From: Melampsora larici-populina 98AG31
Taxonomy: Eukaryota; Basidiomycota; Pucciniomycetes; Pucciniales; Melampsoraceae
Direction: 5' to 3'
DNA: 64,000 bases
Assembly (NCBI RefSeq): GCF_000204055.1
Contig: NW_006768868.1
Location: 1 to 64,000, forward strand
Below, piece after piece: positions 45,510 through 57,044 of this stretch. How positions within the stretch are numbered: the stretch's first letter is position 1; every line of letters starts with the position of its first letter. The notes below the pieces were generated by a model. It searched no databases. It worked only from the letters and a program-made list of their open reading frames with translations, and was not told the origin of the DNA. Position numbers and translations under genes: made by a program.

Positions 45510-47178
45510 TATTACTTTTTCTAAAATGAATGGCACCCCTGGCCCGAGAAAAAAATATTTTTCAGCGCCGCAGTCCCCGCAGCCGGTGCAGTGATGCATA
45601 CAGAATCCAGATCAGCTGGCTGACGCGGCCTGCTGAGCACTGTAATTGGCAATCACTCACCGAACTCCCTCTACGATTGGCTTTCAACACCCACTTCCTC
45701 GACATTTTTCCTGACGCCTCAAACCAATTGCTTCATTGATCACACGTAAGTCGTCCTATCAGCTTTCTAGCACACCTATTCCACGTTGACTTATAACCTT
45801 TTTTCTTTTTCTTTTTCTTTTTCTTTTTCTTTGACTTTGATTTTGATTTTCTCTTCTTTTTTTGACCATGTAGATCAAAGACTACCCCAACTCCTTGTTC
45901 AAACCGACACCGTCATAAGCAAAGATGATACTCACTTTTGAGATGATTTCAAGTGATTGAGGGTGGTTATGAGTGATTTGGGGTGGTCTCGTACTTGGCC
46001 TATCTCTGGTACCAGACCACCATTTCCTTTTTTTTTACAAAAAATGTGTCCTTATGATAAGTTTTGCTCTAGGATATCATAACTCATGGTTCCTGTTAAT
46101 GACTTTTCAAGTTGTAGTAATTGATGCTTATGCTAGTATTTGTTCTCAGTTCTTATTTGTGGTTGTGATGACTCACACTTTTTGTTTTTGTTTTGATCAA
46201 TGCAAGTTCACTGTGTTCCAAAAGTATGAGCCTACAAACTGAGAAAGTCCCATTAATCTCACTTATGATCCAACATAAATGACGCCAAACAACTTATAGT
46301 TACTCAAGCAGAACATGATCCAGCTTATTGTCTTTTTCATTCTTTGTCGCATCGACAAAAAACTTTCAATTATATTGATAATCTCAATGTTTTTCAATCA
46401 AATCTCACTAAAATAGAGGATCCAGTATCTAGTTCGTTCATCCTAAAATCTTAACTGAAATGTTAAAAGTTGTTCAAATAAATATGAACAATTTAATTTG
46501 ATGTTTTGTAGATAAGTTTGGTTTTGAATGGCAAATCAAACAAAAGTTTCCTTCTTTGCATTGATTTCTGAGTCAGACAGCACAAAAATCAAGAGACGTT
46601 CAAAAGTATTAAAGAGATTCAATAAAAAAGATACATCGGGTAAAGAAACAATTGTGATATCAATCCGATCAACAGAATGATCGTGTTCGTTAACTAGATA
46701 ATAAAAAATTCAATTAAATCAATGAGATCTCAATCAAATGCCCATCCCTTCTCCGTGACCTGTAGCAAAACTAGACATATGACGGTCTCTGTTTGAATCG
46801 GGGTAGTCTTTGATCTACATGGTCAAAAAAAGAAGAGAAAATCAAAATCAAAGTCAAAGTCAAAGAAAAAGAAAAAGAAAAAGAGAAAAGGTTATAAGTC
46901 AACGTGGAATAGGTGTGCTAGAAAGCTGATAGGACGACTTACGTGTGATCGATGAAGCAATTGGTTTGAGGCGTCAGGAAAAATGTCGAGGAAGTGGGTG
47001 TTGAAAGCCAATCGTAGAGGGAGTTCGGTGAGTGATTGCCAATTACAGTGCTCAGCAGGCCGCGTCAGCCAGCTGATCTGGATTCTGTATGCATCACTGC
47101 ACCGGCTGCGGGGACTGCGGCGCTGAAAAATATTTTTTTCTCGGGCCAGGGGTGCCATTCATTTTAGAAAAAGTAATA
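45510..47178. mobile_element. Foldback element with long inverted arms
   Basis: Element 45512-47176 (about 1.67 kb), arms 45512-45890 and about 46800-47176, nearly identical when inverted, beginning TTACTTTTTCTAAAATGAATGG. TA is present at both borders (45510-45511 and 47177-47178). Each arm has a (TTTTTC)n tract and the same 69-88-codon open frame (MAPLAREKNIFQRRSPRSRC). The central 0.9 kb (45891-46799) is AT-rich and codes for nothing I recognise. The left TA is shared with the mariner element next door. Confidence 0.8.
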
Positions 47179-47827
47179 CATATTGATAAACAATAGAAAG
47201 CTTGAGGAAAACCTACACCTTACGCCCGGAGTAGAGATGGAGTTGACATTTTTTGACAGATCACAGCCAAAAAGTTAACTGGGTCAACCGGGTTTTTACA
47301 AACCGGGTCTACTTTGAGAACCCCTAATCAAGCCAAAAGCACTTTAAAAAAAAGAAAAGAAAAAAAAAGACCATACATGTATGTAACATAGTTGACCCCG
47401 GCCAAAGATCATTCATTCAGCTTAAAATTAGCACCGGTGCAAATAACTCCGATTTTAAGTAACGCCAACAATTGCTGGTGCTCTTAAAATAGAAGACCGT
47501 TGATATCGCTCGATGTATGTATAGAGAAATGCGGATTCAACTCGTTGAATGACAGCAGTCGGGGCATCGAGGGACTTTATTAGAGCGGCGCCTCTGAGTG
47601 TGATGTATTACGTCCGCTCTGTCGGAGGTGCTGTCAGAAGAGGGGCTTAGTAAGTTAGTGATGCATGAGGATGCATGATGTACATAGCTCAAAAGAGCTT
47701 CAAACTACAATTTGGTTGTGGACCTTTGCTCACCCTTACGCCAACCCATATATACCATCCATCCTGTTTACCGTACGTAGTGCCTTGCCATCTTCAGAAC
47801 CGTCGCAACTACACAATCGGCCCCTAA
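47177..47827. other. Promoter side of reductase copy 2, with a dispersed repeat
   Basis: At 47263-47332 lies a copy of the dispersed repeat also found inverted at 30452-30530 (GGGTCAACCGGGTTTTTACA... and TTTGAGAACCCCTA). No gene is supported between the foldback element and 47828. Confidence 0.5.
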
Positions 47828-49628
47828 ATGCCTGCCATCACACCTGGTGAGTCGCGGCCGTCTTACATTCTTGATACCGCCGGCTCGTGGAATGAAAGCT
47901 CACACGCTACCATCGATCAAACTAGGATCCCACATCTTAGTCACTGGCGCGTAAGTAAAAAAAGCCGATTGAGAAAAATCTCAGCCAGATGACGAGTTAC
48001 GTGTCGTACATCTTCACAGGAGTGGCTTCATCGCCGCTTGGACTTGTCGGCTACTACTTGAACAGGACTTCAAGGTCCGAGGAACGGTGAGGAGTGCGGA
48101 AAAGGGAGATTATCTCACAAATCTCTTCAAAGAATTCGGGGACAAATGGTCATATGTGATTGTAGAGGATCTTATGAGCGTTTGAGTGATTTCTCTCTTT
48201 GAACTTGAATCGTAAAAGGTAATATCAGATAGTGCCGTTAGACTGACGGCTCCACTATTTTTTGCCATGAAACAGCCGAACGGTTTTGATGAGGCTGTCA
48301 AAGATATGGATGGAATCCTACACCTTGCATCACCCTTTAGCACACACGTTTGTCGTGAACGTGATCTAGAATATCTTGCGGCACGCTTAGGCTGACATCG
48401 GCTCTGTTTCTTTTCAGACGTCTGATGACCCTTACAAAACTTACGTTTCTCCGGCAGTTGATGGCACGCTGTCCGTCTTGAAATCTGCACATGGCCCGAA
48501 TGGCGCCACGGTGAAGCGTATCGTCGTCACTTCTTCAATCGGGGCGGTCACCAGCTTCAATGCACCTGCGATAGAGGGGAAAGTTTTCACAGAGAAAGAT
48601 TTCAATGAAGTTGACCCACAAATCCTCGCAGAGAAAGGTAAAGATTCTCCGCCATGGACTGCTTACTTTGCATCCAAAGTCGTAAGCTCCCATCATTTCT
48701 CTGTCCTCCATTTTCTTTGCGGGATCTAATGAAGGATACGCTCGCTTGAACCCTCCAATCACCTGCCTGAAACACTATGCTTGCTTTCTCTGTGCGTCCG
48801 AATCGTAGCTAGCAGAGAAAGCTGCATGGGAGTATGTCAAGACCAACGAGACCAAGTATGATCTTGTAACCATCTGTCCACCTTTTGTGTATGTCTCAGG
48901 GTTCTTATATCGTCCACTTCAGTTTGTATTGCACTCGATGCTAAGTCAGGTTCCTATTTCTTGCTTCCTTGCGATCCATCAAGTTTGGGGCCTATTATCC
49001 ATCAGGTCAAAAATGAAGCTGCTTTGAATACTAGTGTAAATGCTTTCTATGAATACCTTGTAGGAAAAGGTGACAGCGAAGCTGCAAAGGTATGTCAATC
49101 TTGACAGGTTCGTATGACGATGGAGGAGGAACGATTACTGACCTGAACTACCGCTTCGTTACCGGCTCATAGCGCCCGGCTGGTATAGCAGTTGACGTGC
49201 GTGACGTTGCGGCAGCCCACATTCAATCTTTGATCGTTGAAAAGGCTGGTGGGAACAGATACCTGGTTTCCAAGCGTGAGTACAATTTTTTATTTCAAGC
49301 TTTTTTTAGATGCGCGAAGCTGATTCCAAATTGTTACCAGAACCTTTGATATGGCAAGATGCATTGGATATAGTCTATGCGAGCAGTGACGCTGCTCATT
49401 GGCCTCAAGCACCAAAACGCAACCCTGGTCAATGACTCTCCTTTTGTATTCTGATCCTCCTCTTCACCGCTGATGTTTCGATTTGAATTTTTAGGCGAGG
49501 AGAAAATTGTAGTACCAAATCCCGTAGATACTTCAAAATCTATAAGCGATCTTGGATTGAAGTATCATAGCTTTGAGACTACAATCTTGGACATGTGCAC
49601 TTCTTTCAAGACTCTCTTTAAGAAATAA
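47828..49628 (+). CDS. NAD(P)-dependent reductase, extended SDR, copy 2
   Basis: Ten exons with the same intron positions as the other copies; clear ones are 47828-47846, 47926-47950, 48020-48179, 48276-48347, 48418-48681 and from 48809. Stop TAA at 49626-49628. The spliced product is about 340 residues. Landmarks are HILVTGASGFIAAW (dinucleotide binding), KVRGTVRSAEKGD, IVVTSSIGAV (catalytic Ser region), YFASK (catalytic YxxxK), LVTICPPFV, LGPIIHQV and VDVRDVAAAHI. It is the first of a tandem pair with the gene at 50750; both carry FTEKDFNE-type and DTSKSI blocks that distinguish them from copies 1 and 4. Its codon third positions are more GC-rich than in copy 3. No disruption was found. A substrate cannot be assigned. 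Confidence 0.87.
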
Positions 49629-50749
49629 TGAAGACTTGGATTTTATCTCACAAACCTATCGATTTTTCTTGATTCAATTGTATGACCTGTTAGCAAAAGC
49701 AATGTATGATCAAACGCACAACCCTTGAGTTCACTCAGGTGTTGATTCTGTAACCTAGCGCAGGCGACATGTGACTTGCTATTCTCAGAGTTCAATGTGC
49801 TCATGATGTCCAGCCCTTTTTGCTGAAGTATTCTTCATTACGAAATGCCACACCCTCAAGCGTGATGAACGCATTTTGCTAACCAGAATAATCTCGTTCC
49901 CAGGAGCATCAAGAGGAAGAAGCTCATATAGACCAGTCAGAATTCTTTGAAATCTTTCATGAAGCTGAAAATCATTATCTATAGGTCTGATCAAAAGGGA
50001 ACTAGTCCCTTTTTGACCCTTATGAATATGATGGCCCGACTTCCAGTAGGAGTTCGAAAGTTTCTCTCACGAGAAGTCTTCAAGTTCAAGCTTCACGCGA
50101 TCACACTCACGTCAGGAATACTTGCGACATATATCTCAAGTGTCCATCAAGCAAGTTGAATCGACGTACATACACGCTCCGTCTTGCCTGGCGCGATTCC
50201 CTGAGAATCGGATTCTTCGTTACTGAATTTGACTGTGACATGTGTATTTCAGAGTCTCGTCCGTTATTTGGACTGTCAAGAAATGACTTGATCGAAAAAA
50301 ACTTCATAAACCCCTGAAGGACCTGAACATCTCGACCTGAAGCGTACCCGGTATCGTTCCGAACTTACCTAACAGCGCCCGTTATGATACATACTTTATA
50401 TCCGCATGAACTTTCCTCGCGGTCGCAATCGGCAGGGATTGAATGCAGTATCGAATTCAATCGAAACGCAAACCGATTTGGATGTCTTCGAGAACTATGT
50501 AATCCGACCGAACTCATCCTCTGATCGTGGACCGTCATAGATGAATCATGATGTAACCGAAGGGTTTTACATAGAGTTGAATGTTGATCCACTGGCTGTG
50601 AATTGATGGATAGTTGTGGGATTTTCAATCGTCTATATAAAACTCAAAGGTTTCCCTTCTGGTTCTCCTTCTTTTGCATGCTTGGTATCTTTTCATTCCA
50701 TCTTCAAATATCATCGAACCTATAATAAGAAAATACATTTTCATCTTAA
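49629..50749. other. Spacer between reductase copies 2 and 3
   Basis: About 1.1 kb containing the 3' flank of copy 2 and the promoter of copy 3. A TATATAAAA-like stretch lies at about 50632-50641, some 110 bp before the ATG at 50750, and could be the TATA element of copy 3. No additional gene is supported. Confidence 0.5.
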
Positions 50750-52566
50750 ATGCCTGCAATCACTACTGGTGAGTCAAAGTTTACCTTGAATCTTGATTTA
50801 TGTATACTTACTCTCAATCGGAACAGGTTCTTTTGTTCTAGTCACCGGAGCGTAAGTAATATAGATAAATCGACCAGAAATCAAATACCAACTGAATGAT
50901 AAATGAGATAATTTTCGTAGGAGTGGCTTTATTGCTTCCTGGATTTGTAAGTTATTATTGGAGCAAGGTTTTAAAGTAAGAGGAACAGTAAGAAGTTTTG
51001 AAAAAGGAGATTATTTATCAAATCTCTTCAAAGAATTTCAAGATAATTGGTCATATGTAATTGTAGAGGATTTGACAGACGTTGAGTATTTTTTTCTTTT
51101 TTTTGAGTTCAAGAGATTCATAAAGGAATTCACATCATGCTGATTCTGAAAAAAAAATCCATTTATTTCGAGTCAGCCAAATGGATTTGATGAAGCTGTA
51201 ATAGATATTGAAGGAATTATTCATGTTGCCTCACCCTTCAATACTCATGTCAGTCATCTCACATCTTCATATATATATGGTAAACCGAACTTATCATGAT
51301 TTTTTTCCCACATTCTATGAACTTTAGACTTCAGATGATCCATATCAAACATACATTTCTCCAGCAGTCAATGGAACTTTGTCAATCTTAAAATCAGCAA
51401 ATAGTCTCAATGGAAAATCAATTAAAAGAGTCATCATTACTTCATCTCTTGGAGCAATAGCTAGTGTTGAAAGTTTGAGTGAACCATCATTCAAAGCCAC
51501 TCACATTTATACAGAACAAGATTTCAATGAAGATGATCCTAAGATTCTTGAAGAGAAAGGATCAGCTTCTCCACCTTTTACTGCTTACTTTGCTTCTAAA
51601 GTTGTAAGTCTTTGTTGACGATCTTTCACATTCTATTAGAGGATCTTTACGTTTCAAAGATCAAATTTAAAGGGATTCTTTGTTCATGTCTGGAATTGTT
51701 TGGATATTGCTTAGCTTGCGGAAAAAGCAGCTTGGGAGTTTGTCAAGACTAACAAACCAAAGTTTGATCTAACAACCATTTGTCCATCATTTGTGTAAGT
51801 TATCTCAAACTGAATCATTCAACTTGATTTTCGAACTCAAAGAGCTGATTGCGAACTATTTTCCTAAAAATCCGATTTGTAGATTAGGACCAATCATTCA
51901 TGAAGTTAAAGATGAAACATCTCTAAATACTAGTTTAAGTTTTTTCTATCAATTCCTTTTAGGAAGAATTAGTAGTGAAATCGCAAACGTTAGTGAATTT
52001 TTTTCAAATGTCCTTTAAAATTCTCTTTCATGGATATAAATTGATCATTGTTTCCTGTTCACTGTTGAGTTTGATAGCGTCCAACAGCATCAGAGGTTGA
52101 TGTACGTGATGTGGCATTCGCCCATATCCAATCTTTACTTATCGAAAAAGCTGGTGGTAATCGATATTTGATTTCAAAACGTAAGCATTGAATCGATATC
52201 TACCTCTAGTAAAGGACTTCATCTTGTTCATTGATGATGAATTCTATCTTACAAAACCACTTTAGAACCTTTAATATGGCAAGACGCATTAGATATTGTG
52301 AATGAAAGTAATCAAGCGATTCATTGGCCTAATGCAACCAAAAGAACCCCAAGTTAGTCTTTATTCTCTTCCTACTTTTGGGTCTTTTTGATTTTACTAA
52401 TCCAATGCTCCTATCAACACTTCTTTAAGAGGATGAGAAATTGGTAATAGAAGAGTGTTTAGATACATCGAAATCTATAAAAGATTTGAAACTCGATTAT
52501 CATCCTTTTGATTCTACAATCTTAGATATGTGTTCATCTTTAAAAGATCTTTTCCAAAATCAATAG
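50750..52566 (+). CDS. NAD(P)-dependent reductase, extended SDR, copy 3
   Basis: Ten exons: 50750-50768, 50827-50851, 50921-51080, 51177-51248, 51328-51603, 51715-51794, 51883-51988, 52078-52180, 52266-52352 and 52430-52566, ending TAG. About 355 residues. It has FVLVTGASGFIASW for the cofactor, KVRGTVRSFEKGD, IITSSLGAI, YFASK as catalytic YxxxK, LTTICPSFV, LGPIIHEV, VDVRDVAFAHI and EKAGGNRYLIS. It is downstream of, and in the same direction as, copy 2, and shares its subtype blocks, so the pair most likely arose by tandem duplication. All junctions are in phase and no stop is seen. The coding sequence is AT-richer than that of copy 2. Confidence 0.9.
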
Positions 52567-54158
52567 GGGAGTTCAAGTTGGCCAAAAAAGTCCCTAAGAC
52601 TTTTTATACTTTGGCCTCCTAGTCCTTCAATTTTTGTTTTGTGTTTACAAACAAAAAATCACCAGAATGTCCTTCTCAGGCAGGGCTTTCTGAATGTGTT
52701 TTTGAAAGTTTCAAGATTTTAGGTAGCATTATAAACATGGTAGGGACAGTTATATTTTAGGCATTCTTTTCAATAAAGTCCTGCATTTGCTTTTTTTATA
52801 ACACATTCTGTTGTATCGTCTTCTTTTCTTTATCCTTGTTACAAAGTCAGTCTGCCTTATGTGAGATATCATACCAACACTTGGAATTTCAAATCAAGGT
52901 TATCTTTGGTATCTGAAATGAACATTGCAACTCTAGTCATCCCCTGACGAAGCAATGTATTCATCAGTCTGACTTAAATTGTCACTCCAGCAGCCTCTTA
53001 CTGAGACTTTTACCTTATCAAACACTCAGTTGTGGAAAAGAAGTCCAACAAATTGGGCTCATGGATAACCCTTCAATTTGCCAAGTTAAGAAAGTCCATC
53101 TCCTCGAACTATTACATTCAAAGTTAGCTGCTCGAATTGACTTGATGAGAGTCCCAGATCAAGTCCGATGAAGGGGTCAATCTTGGATCGAATTCAAGAC
53201 CATTTGAAGTTGCACAAATTTTTATGCAGGAAACTAATTTCCTTTTCTGCTTTGTGTCTCTCCATCATCAGTTTTCTTCAAATATCGTCTTCATTTTACC
53301 TTTTTCGACTTTCAGACAGGTGATGCTGGGTATGGAAGGATATGTCGTAGTTGCTAGTCTACTTTCCTCCACGCAAGTTAGACGACTTCCATCCACTGGG
53401 ATATGCCTTATCACAACCTTCCTGGATGAGTTCACGAACTCTGAAATCGATCGCAATCATTTGTAAAAGGTAGAATAACAACAGTCGGCGTCTAAGAGAT
53501 CTGTCCTCATAGGGATTCTGATTATGTAGTTCTAAATCCTTCCGAATTGATATCCTCGAATATGACAGAGTAAGTTTAAGCGAAGATGAATCGGAATCAA
53601 GGTTTATGAAAGGGAATCCTTTGATCGACCAACAAGGGTTTACTGATGCATATATGTATGATTTCTCATTTAAATGATGACGTTTGAATCAGAAATCCTT
53701 CTGGTGCCTTGAGTGATTTCAACCATCTCATCACCTGACCGATCCTTTGATCAACTTAAACTATACAAATCAGCATGAAGGGTTCTATTCTGTTCGATTT
53801 GATTCGATTCATTAATTGAGATGAAAATGAAAAAAAGGGTATTTGGAGTTGATATCGGGATTAGGTAAGATTGATTGGCTCTAGCTTCTGATCATTGATC
53901 GTGTTTGGTAAACTGCACAGCCACTAATCTTCTTCTTCACTCGATCATCCTCAACTTAAGCCAAATAAAGAAACAATCTTCGATTTCTTGTTGACCATCA
54001 AAAAAGGAAATCAAACTCAGAAAAAAGATAATTTGATTCAGTTTATATCTCACTCAACTGCTTGTTTGCCATTTCACTTCCATTCCATTTAATCCTTCGA
54101 GTCAAATCAAATAAACCAATCCTTCCTCTCATCTAAAAACTCAGATAAATCCACCAAA
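52567..54158. other. Spacer, no supported gene
   Basis: About 1.6 kb between reductase copy 3 and the MARVEL gene. Short frames at 53224-53466 and 53268-53456 overlap on opposite strands and show no family features. Confidence 0.45.
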
Positions 54159-54870
54159 ATGTCGACAGACAACGCAGTCAAGAAAGCTCATCCAATAGCT
54201 TTTAGTTTTATAATCCTTTTCAGTTTCATCGAATTCTTAATCACTACAATCTTAATAAGTAATTATAATTCAGACAATAGTTATTACAGCGATAGTCTTC
54301 GAGATCGGTGAGTTCAAAAAAACCTCTTCTTGACCACCAAAACCTCCTGTTGACCATGAAACGGCTTACAAACCGAATTGACTTACTTTTTTGTATTCGA
54401 ATCGAACAGACTTAAATTCTTACTGTTCACTTCAATCTGGAGTTTAGTCTTCACTTCGATTTATCTATTCGGAATCTTTAAACTACCAACAAACTTTTTA
54501 TTCTCCTTAGCATCTCATGCAGGATTTCTCTTTATAACTTGGATCTTTTGGTTATCTGGTGCTGCTGCTCTAAGTGATACTTTGAGTGGTCTTTCATGCG
54601 GTGATTTGTTTTTATCAGATGTTAGAATTAATGTTGGAATTAGGTATTGTCATTCATTGAAAGCTGTTCAAGCTTTTGCATGGATCGAATGTAAGTCTTC
54701 TCTTTCTCTTCTCTCACTCTTGAACCTTTTTCTGATCTTTGATGTCTTTTTACGGTTTAGGGATCACCTTGAGTTTCGTTTTAGCTTATATCGCTTTGAT
54801 CGCAAGTAGAGCGGTAAAAGCTGGTACAGGTTTAAAGAGTCCAATGAGAGAAGTTCCAGCAGCTGTTTGA
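54159..54870 (+). CDS. MARVEL-domain-like four-helix membrane protein
   Basis: Three exons (54159-54307, 54410-54690, 54761-54870) join in phase to 179 residues. Four hydrophobic helices are visible: IAFSFIILFSFIEFLITTIL, LLFTSIWSLVFTSIYLFGI, AGFLFITWIFWLSGAAAL and ITLSFVLAYIALIAS. Between helices 3 and 4 is a Cys-containing loop (LSCGD, IRYCHSLKAVQAFAW). This topology, with short polar ends, is the MARVEL pattern seen in small fungal plasma-membrane proteins. It lacks a signal peptide, and the tail is short and basic to neutral (SPMREVPAAV). The exact role is unknown; the family assignment rests on topology and the conserved helix 3 to loop to helix 4 pattern. Confidence 0.75.
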
Positions 54871-56046
54871 AACAATCTTCAAGGAATTCATTCTAAAAAA
54901 AAACAAGTGTTGAATGAAAAAATCGAGAAATTGGACCTTTTTAAAATTTGCAGATTTATTTACTTGCTTCTGATTTTCATTTTCATCGTTATCTGATTTA
55001 AATTACTCAGAATTATGTATGGTCAATTATCATCCATTTTTTTTCTTTGGAGTGTTCAGGATTGATGTAATATTATCTTAAATGTTTCATATGTTTATAT
55101 TTGTACAGAATTTGTTAAAATCAATTTGCTCATGTGTGGTACAAAATCATCATTTGGCAACAGTTGCATGCTTTCTTTCTTCTAGAGTTAAACCAATTGA
55201 GCCGCAATCGCTCTAAATATATGCCCCGCTTTCTTTCAAAAGAGTAAATCTGTCAAGCAGCACAAAGATCATTTCATTGTCATTTGATGAAATCTGCCAT
55301 TCAAAGCCCACGCGGCCTCATCTGCGCCATCGAAGTCACACTGGGAGTCCGGCCCTCGAAGGCGCGTCTATGCGCCTTTCTTTTGTCTTGAAAGCGCGCC
55401 TCGGCGCCAACATTGGTTGGCACACGAGGTGTTCTCTCCAAAGTAAAAAAACAGACACATCATCATGCTCTTCAAGCAACAAATAGAATTGTAGCAGAAC
55501 ATTACAAATGCTTATGACGCGCCTATGCAAGACATGATGTCTGCTATCTATCAACTTAGTTCAACAGTTGCATGTGGCTACTGCTTCATAACAAATGATC
55601 ATGGTGTTTTGGCATGGGTAACCTGGTCCAGAAAATGCTCTAGCCCAATCAGTTTACAATTCATTGAGTAGGCAGTTCTTGCTTTTGTGTTTGTAAATTT
55701 TTATCATGATATATTATGGGCAATTTGAGTGTAGTATATATAAAATATAAGTCTTGGACTTTGGAGGTTCAATGTCAAGACTGTGGACAGGTTTTGCCAA
55801 CAAGGACGGAGGAAACCTTAAAAGGGTGTTATGCCTAATGATGATCTATTGTTGGATGATTTCATACAACAGGCTCTTTGCCATTTATTTAAAGTACAGT
55901 TGTCATATGTGATATGCTTGTCTAAATGTCACATAGAATGTATGATTCATAAGAGTATTCCCCCTCAAATGCCCAAACTCCCTTTTTGTGAGTTCTGCAT
56001 TCTTTCCTTAGGTAGCATCAAAAAATCCAGCGGGAAATCTTAACCC
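54871..56046. other. Spacer with a GC-rich block
   Basis: Includes a GC-rich segment (about 55305-55440) with GGCGCG/CGCGCC words in otherwise AT-rich sequence. The phrase CAACAGTTGCATG appears on both sides (55160 and 55563), possibly marking a small insertion of about 400 bp. No gene is supported. Confidence 0.35.
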
Positions 56047-56051
56047 ATGAC

Positions 56052-56255
56052 TCACTGTTTTCTCCGCCTTCCCCTAAATTTTGTTACCACATTGAGAAAG
56101 TTGATGTCAAATTCCTTCACCAAATCACTGCTATTCTTCAAGTTTGATAATGGCTCCCAAGGTAAGTTGTCTTCAGTATTAAATCCTTTCCAGTTGATTA
56201 AGTACTCATACTTCCCATTTTTCATTCTACCAACTAAGAATTCATCCACTTCCAA
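56052..56255 (-). pseudogene. Chromodomain fragment of a Ty3/Gypsy chromovirus
   Basis: The minus-strand frame reads VDEFLVGRMKNGKYEYLINW then KGFNTEDNLPWEPLSNLKNS and LVKEFD, a typical chromodomain with its aromatic residues. Such domains end the integrase of chromovirus-type Gypsy elements. No neighbouring integrase or LTR could be recognised. Confidence 0.7.
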
Positions 56256-57044
56256 TTCATGACTGCCTTCAATTACTACTGGAGATGGTGGTTTTTGTTG
56301 CCTTCCTTCAAGTTCATCTATTTGATGTTTTCATAGTAATAGCACATGAAAGACCAGATTTACTCCTTTGAATTTCATGGAGCTGGGAGTCCCAATAAAA
56401 AGGGGCATTCTGAAGCTTTGAAAATTACTGAGTGTTTTTGGAACACTGGTTATATTTGTCACCTGCTTATAAAACTGGTAATGTATTAAGAGGGGTGTAG
56501 ATGTAATCCTTTTCTTTGGGAAGATACTAACCAGGCATATAAATTTGATGGGAATCACACAATGATTCTTGTGAGCTCAAGTGATCTATAGATTGGTATT
56601 CTAAATTGTATATCAAAATCAAAACAAATAAGTTTATAGAGAAAAATGACAAAACAAAAATTAAAAGCTATGTACATTCTCTTCCCAAATATGGGTTAGG
56701 AACCAATACAATTCATCAGACACATCTCTATAAGTATAAGAAAATTGACCAATCTGATAGGTTGGGTAAACAATCTTTGTAATGTTTTTTGTCATGACTC
56801 TCTTTTCATTATTTAATCAAAGTGATATGTACATGTATATCCTTTATTTAAACCTCTCTTCAATATTCATCATCTTTTATTTATTCTCCAGTTTGTTTTC
56901 TTTTTGGCTGAGTGATCTTATTAAGTTGATTGAAAACCAACATCCCCCCTCAATCAACTGCTTTGACATATCTCTATCATTCCACTAATCTCAAATTAAT
57001 CCTCTCCCTTGAACTTCTAAATGGGTCATGAAGTTGAGGCTTTC
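56256..57044. other. Spacer, no supported gene
   Basis: AT-rich. It may be further decayed retroelement sequence between the chromodomain fragment and the Copia remnant. Confidence 0.35.

Larger units (their letters stand above)
41109..45511. mobile_element. Two-gene Tc1/mariner element with 125-bp inverted repeats
   Basis: Element 41111-45509 (4,399 bp). Inverted repeats 41111-41235 and 45385-45509 are 125 bp each and differ at one position (CAGTCAATC against CAGCCAATC). TA lies on both sides (41109-41110 and 45510-45511), the mark of Tc1/mariner insertion. It holds two convergent genes: an unknown multi-exon gene on the plus strand and a DD34E transposase on the minus strand. The near-perfect ends argue for recent movement. 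Confidence 0.93.

Noticed and set aside
45530..47158. Paired 69-88-codon frames as two host genes
   Set aside because: They are the same sequence in the two inverted arms of a foldback element.
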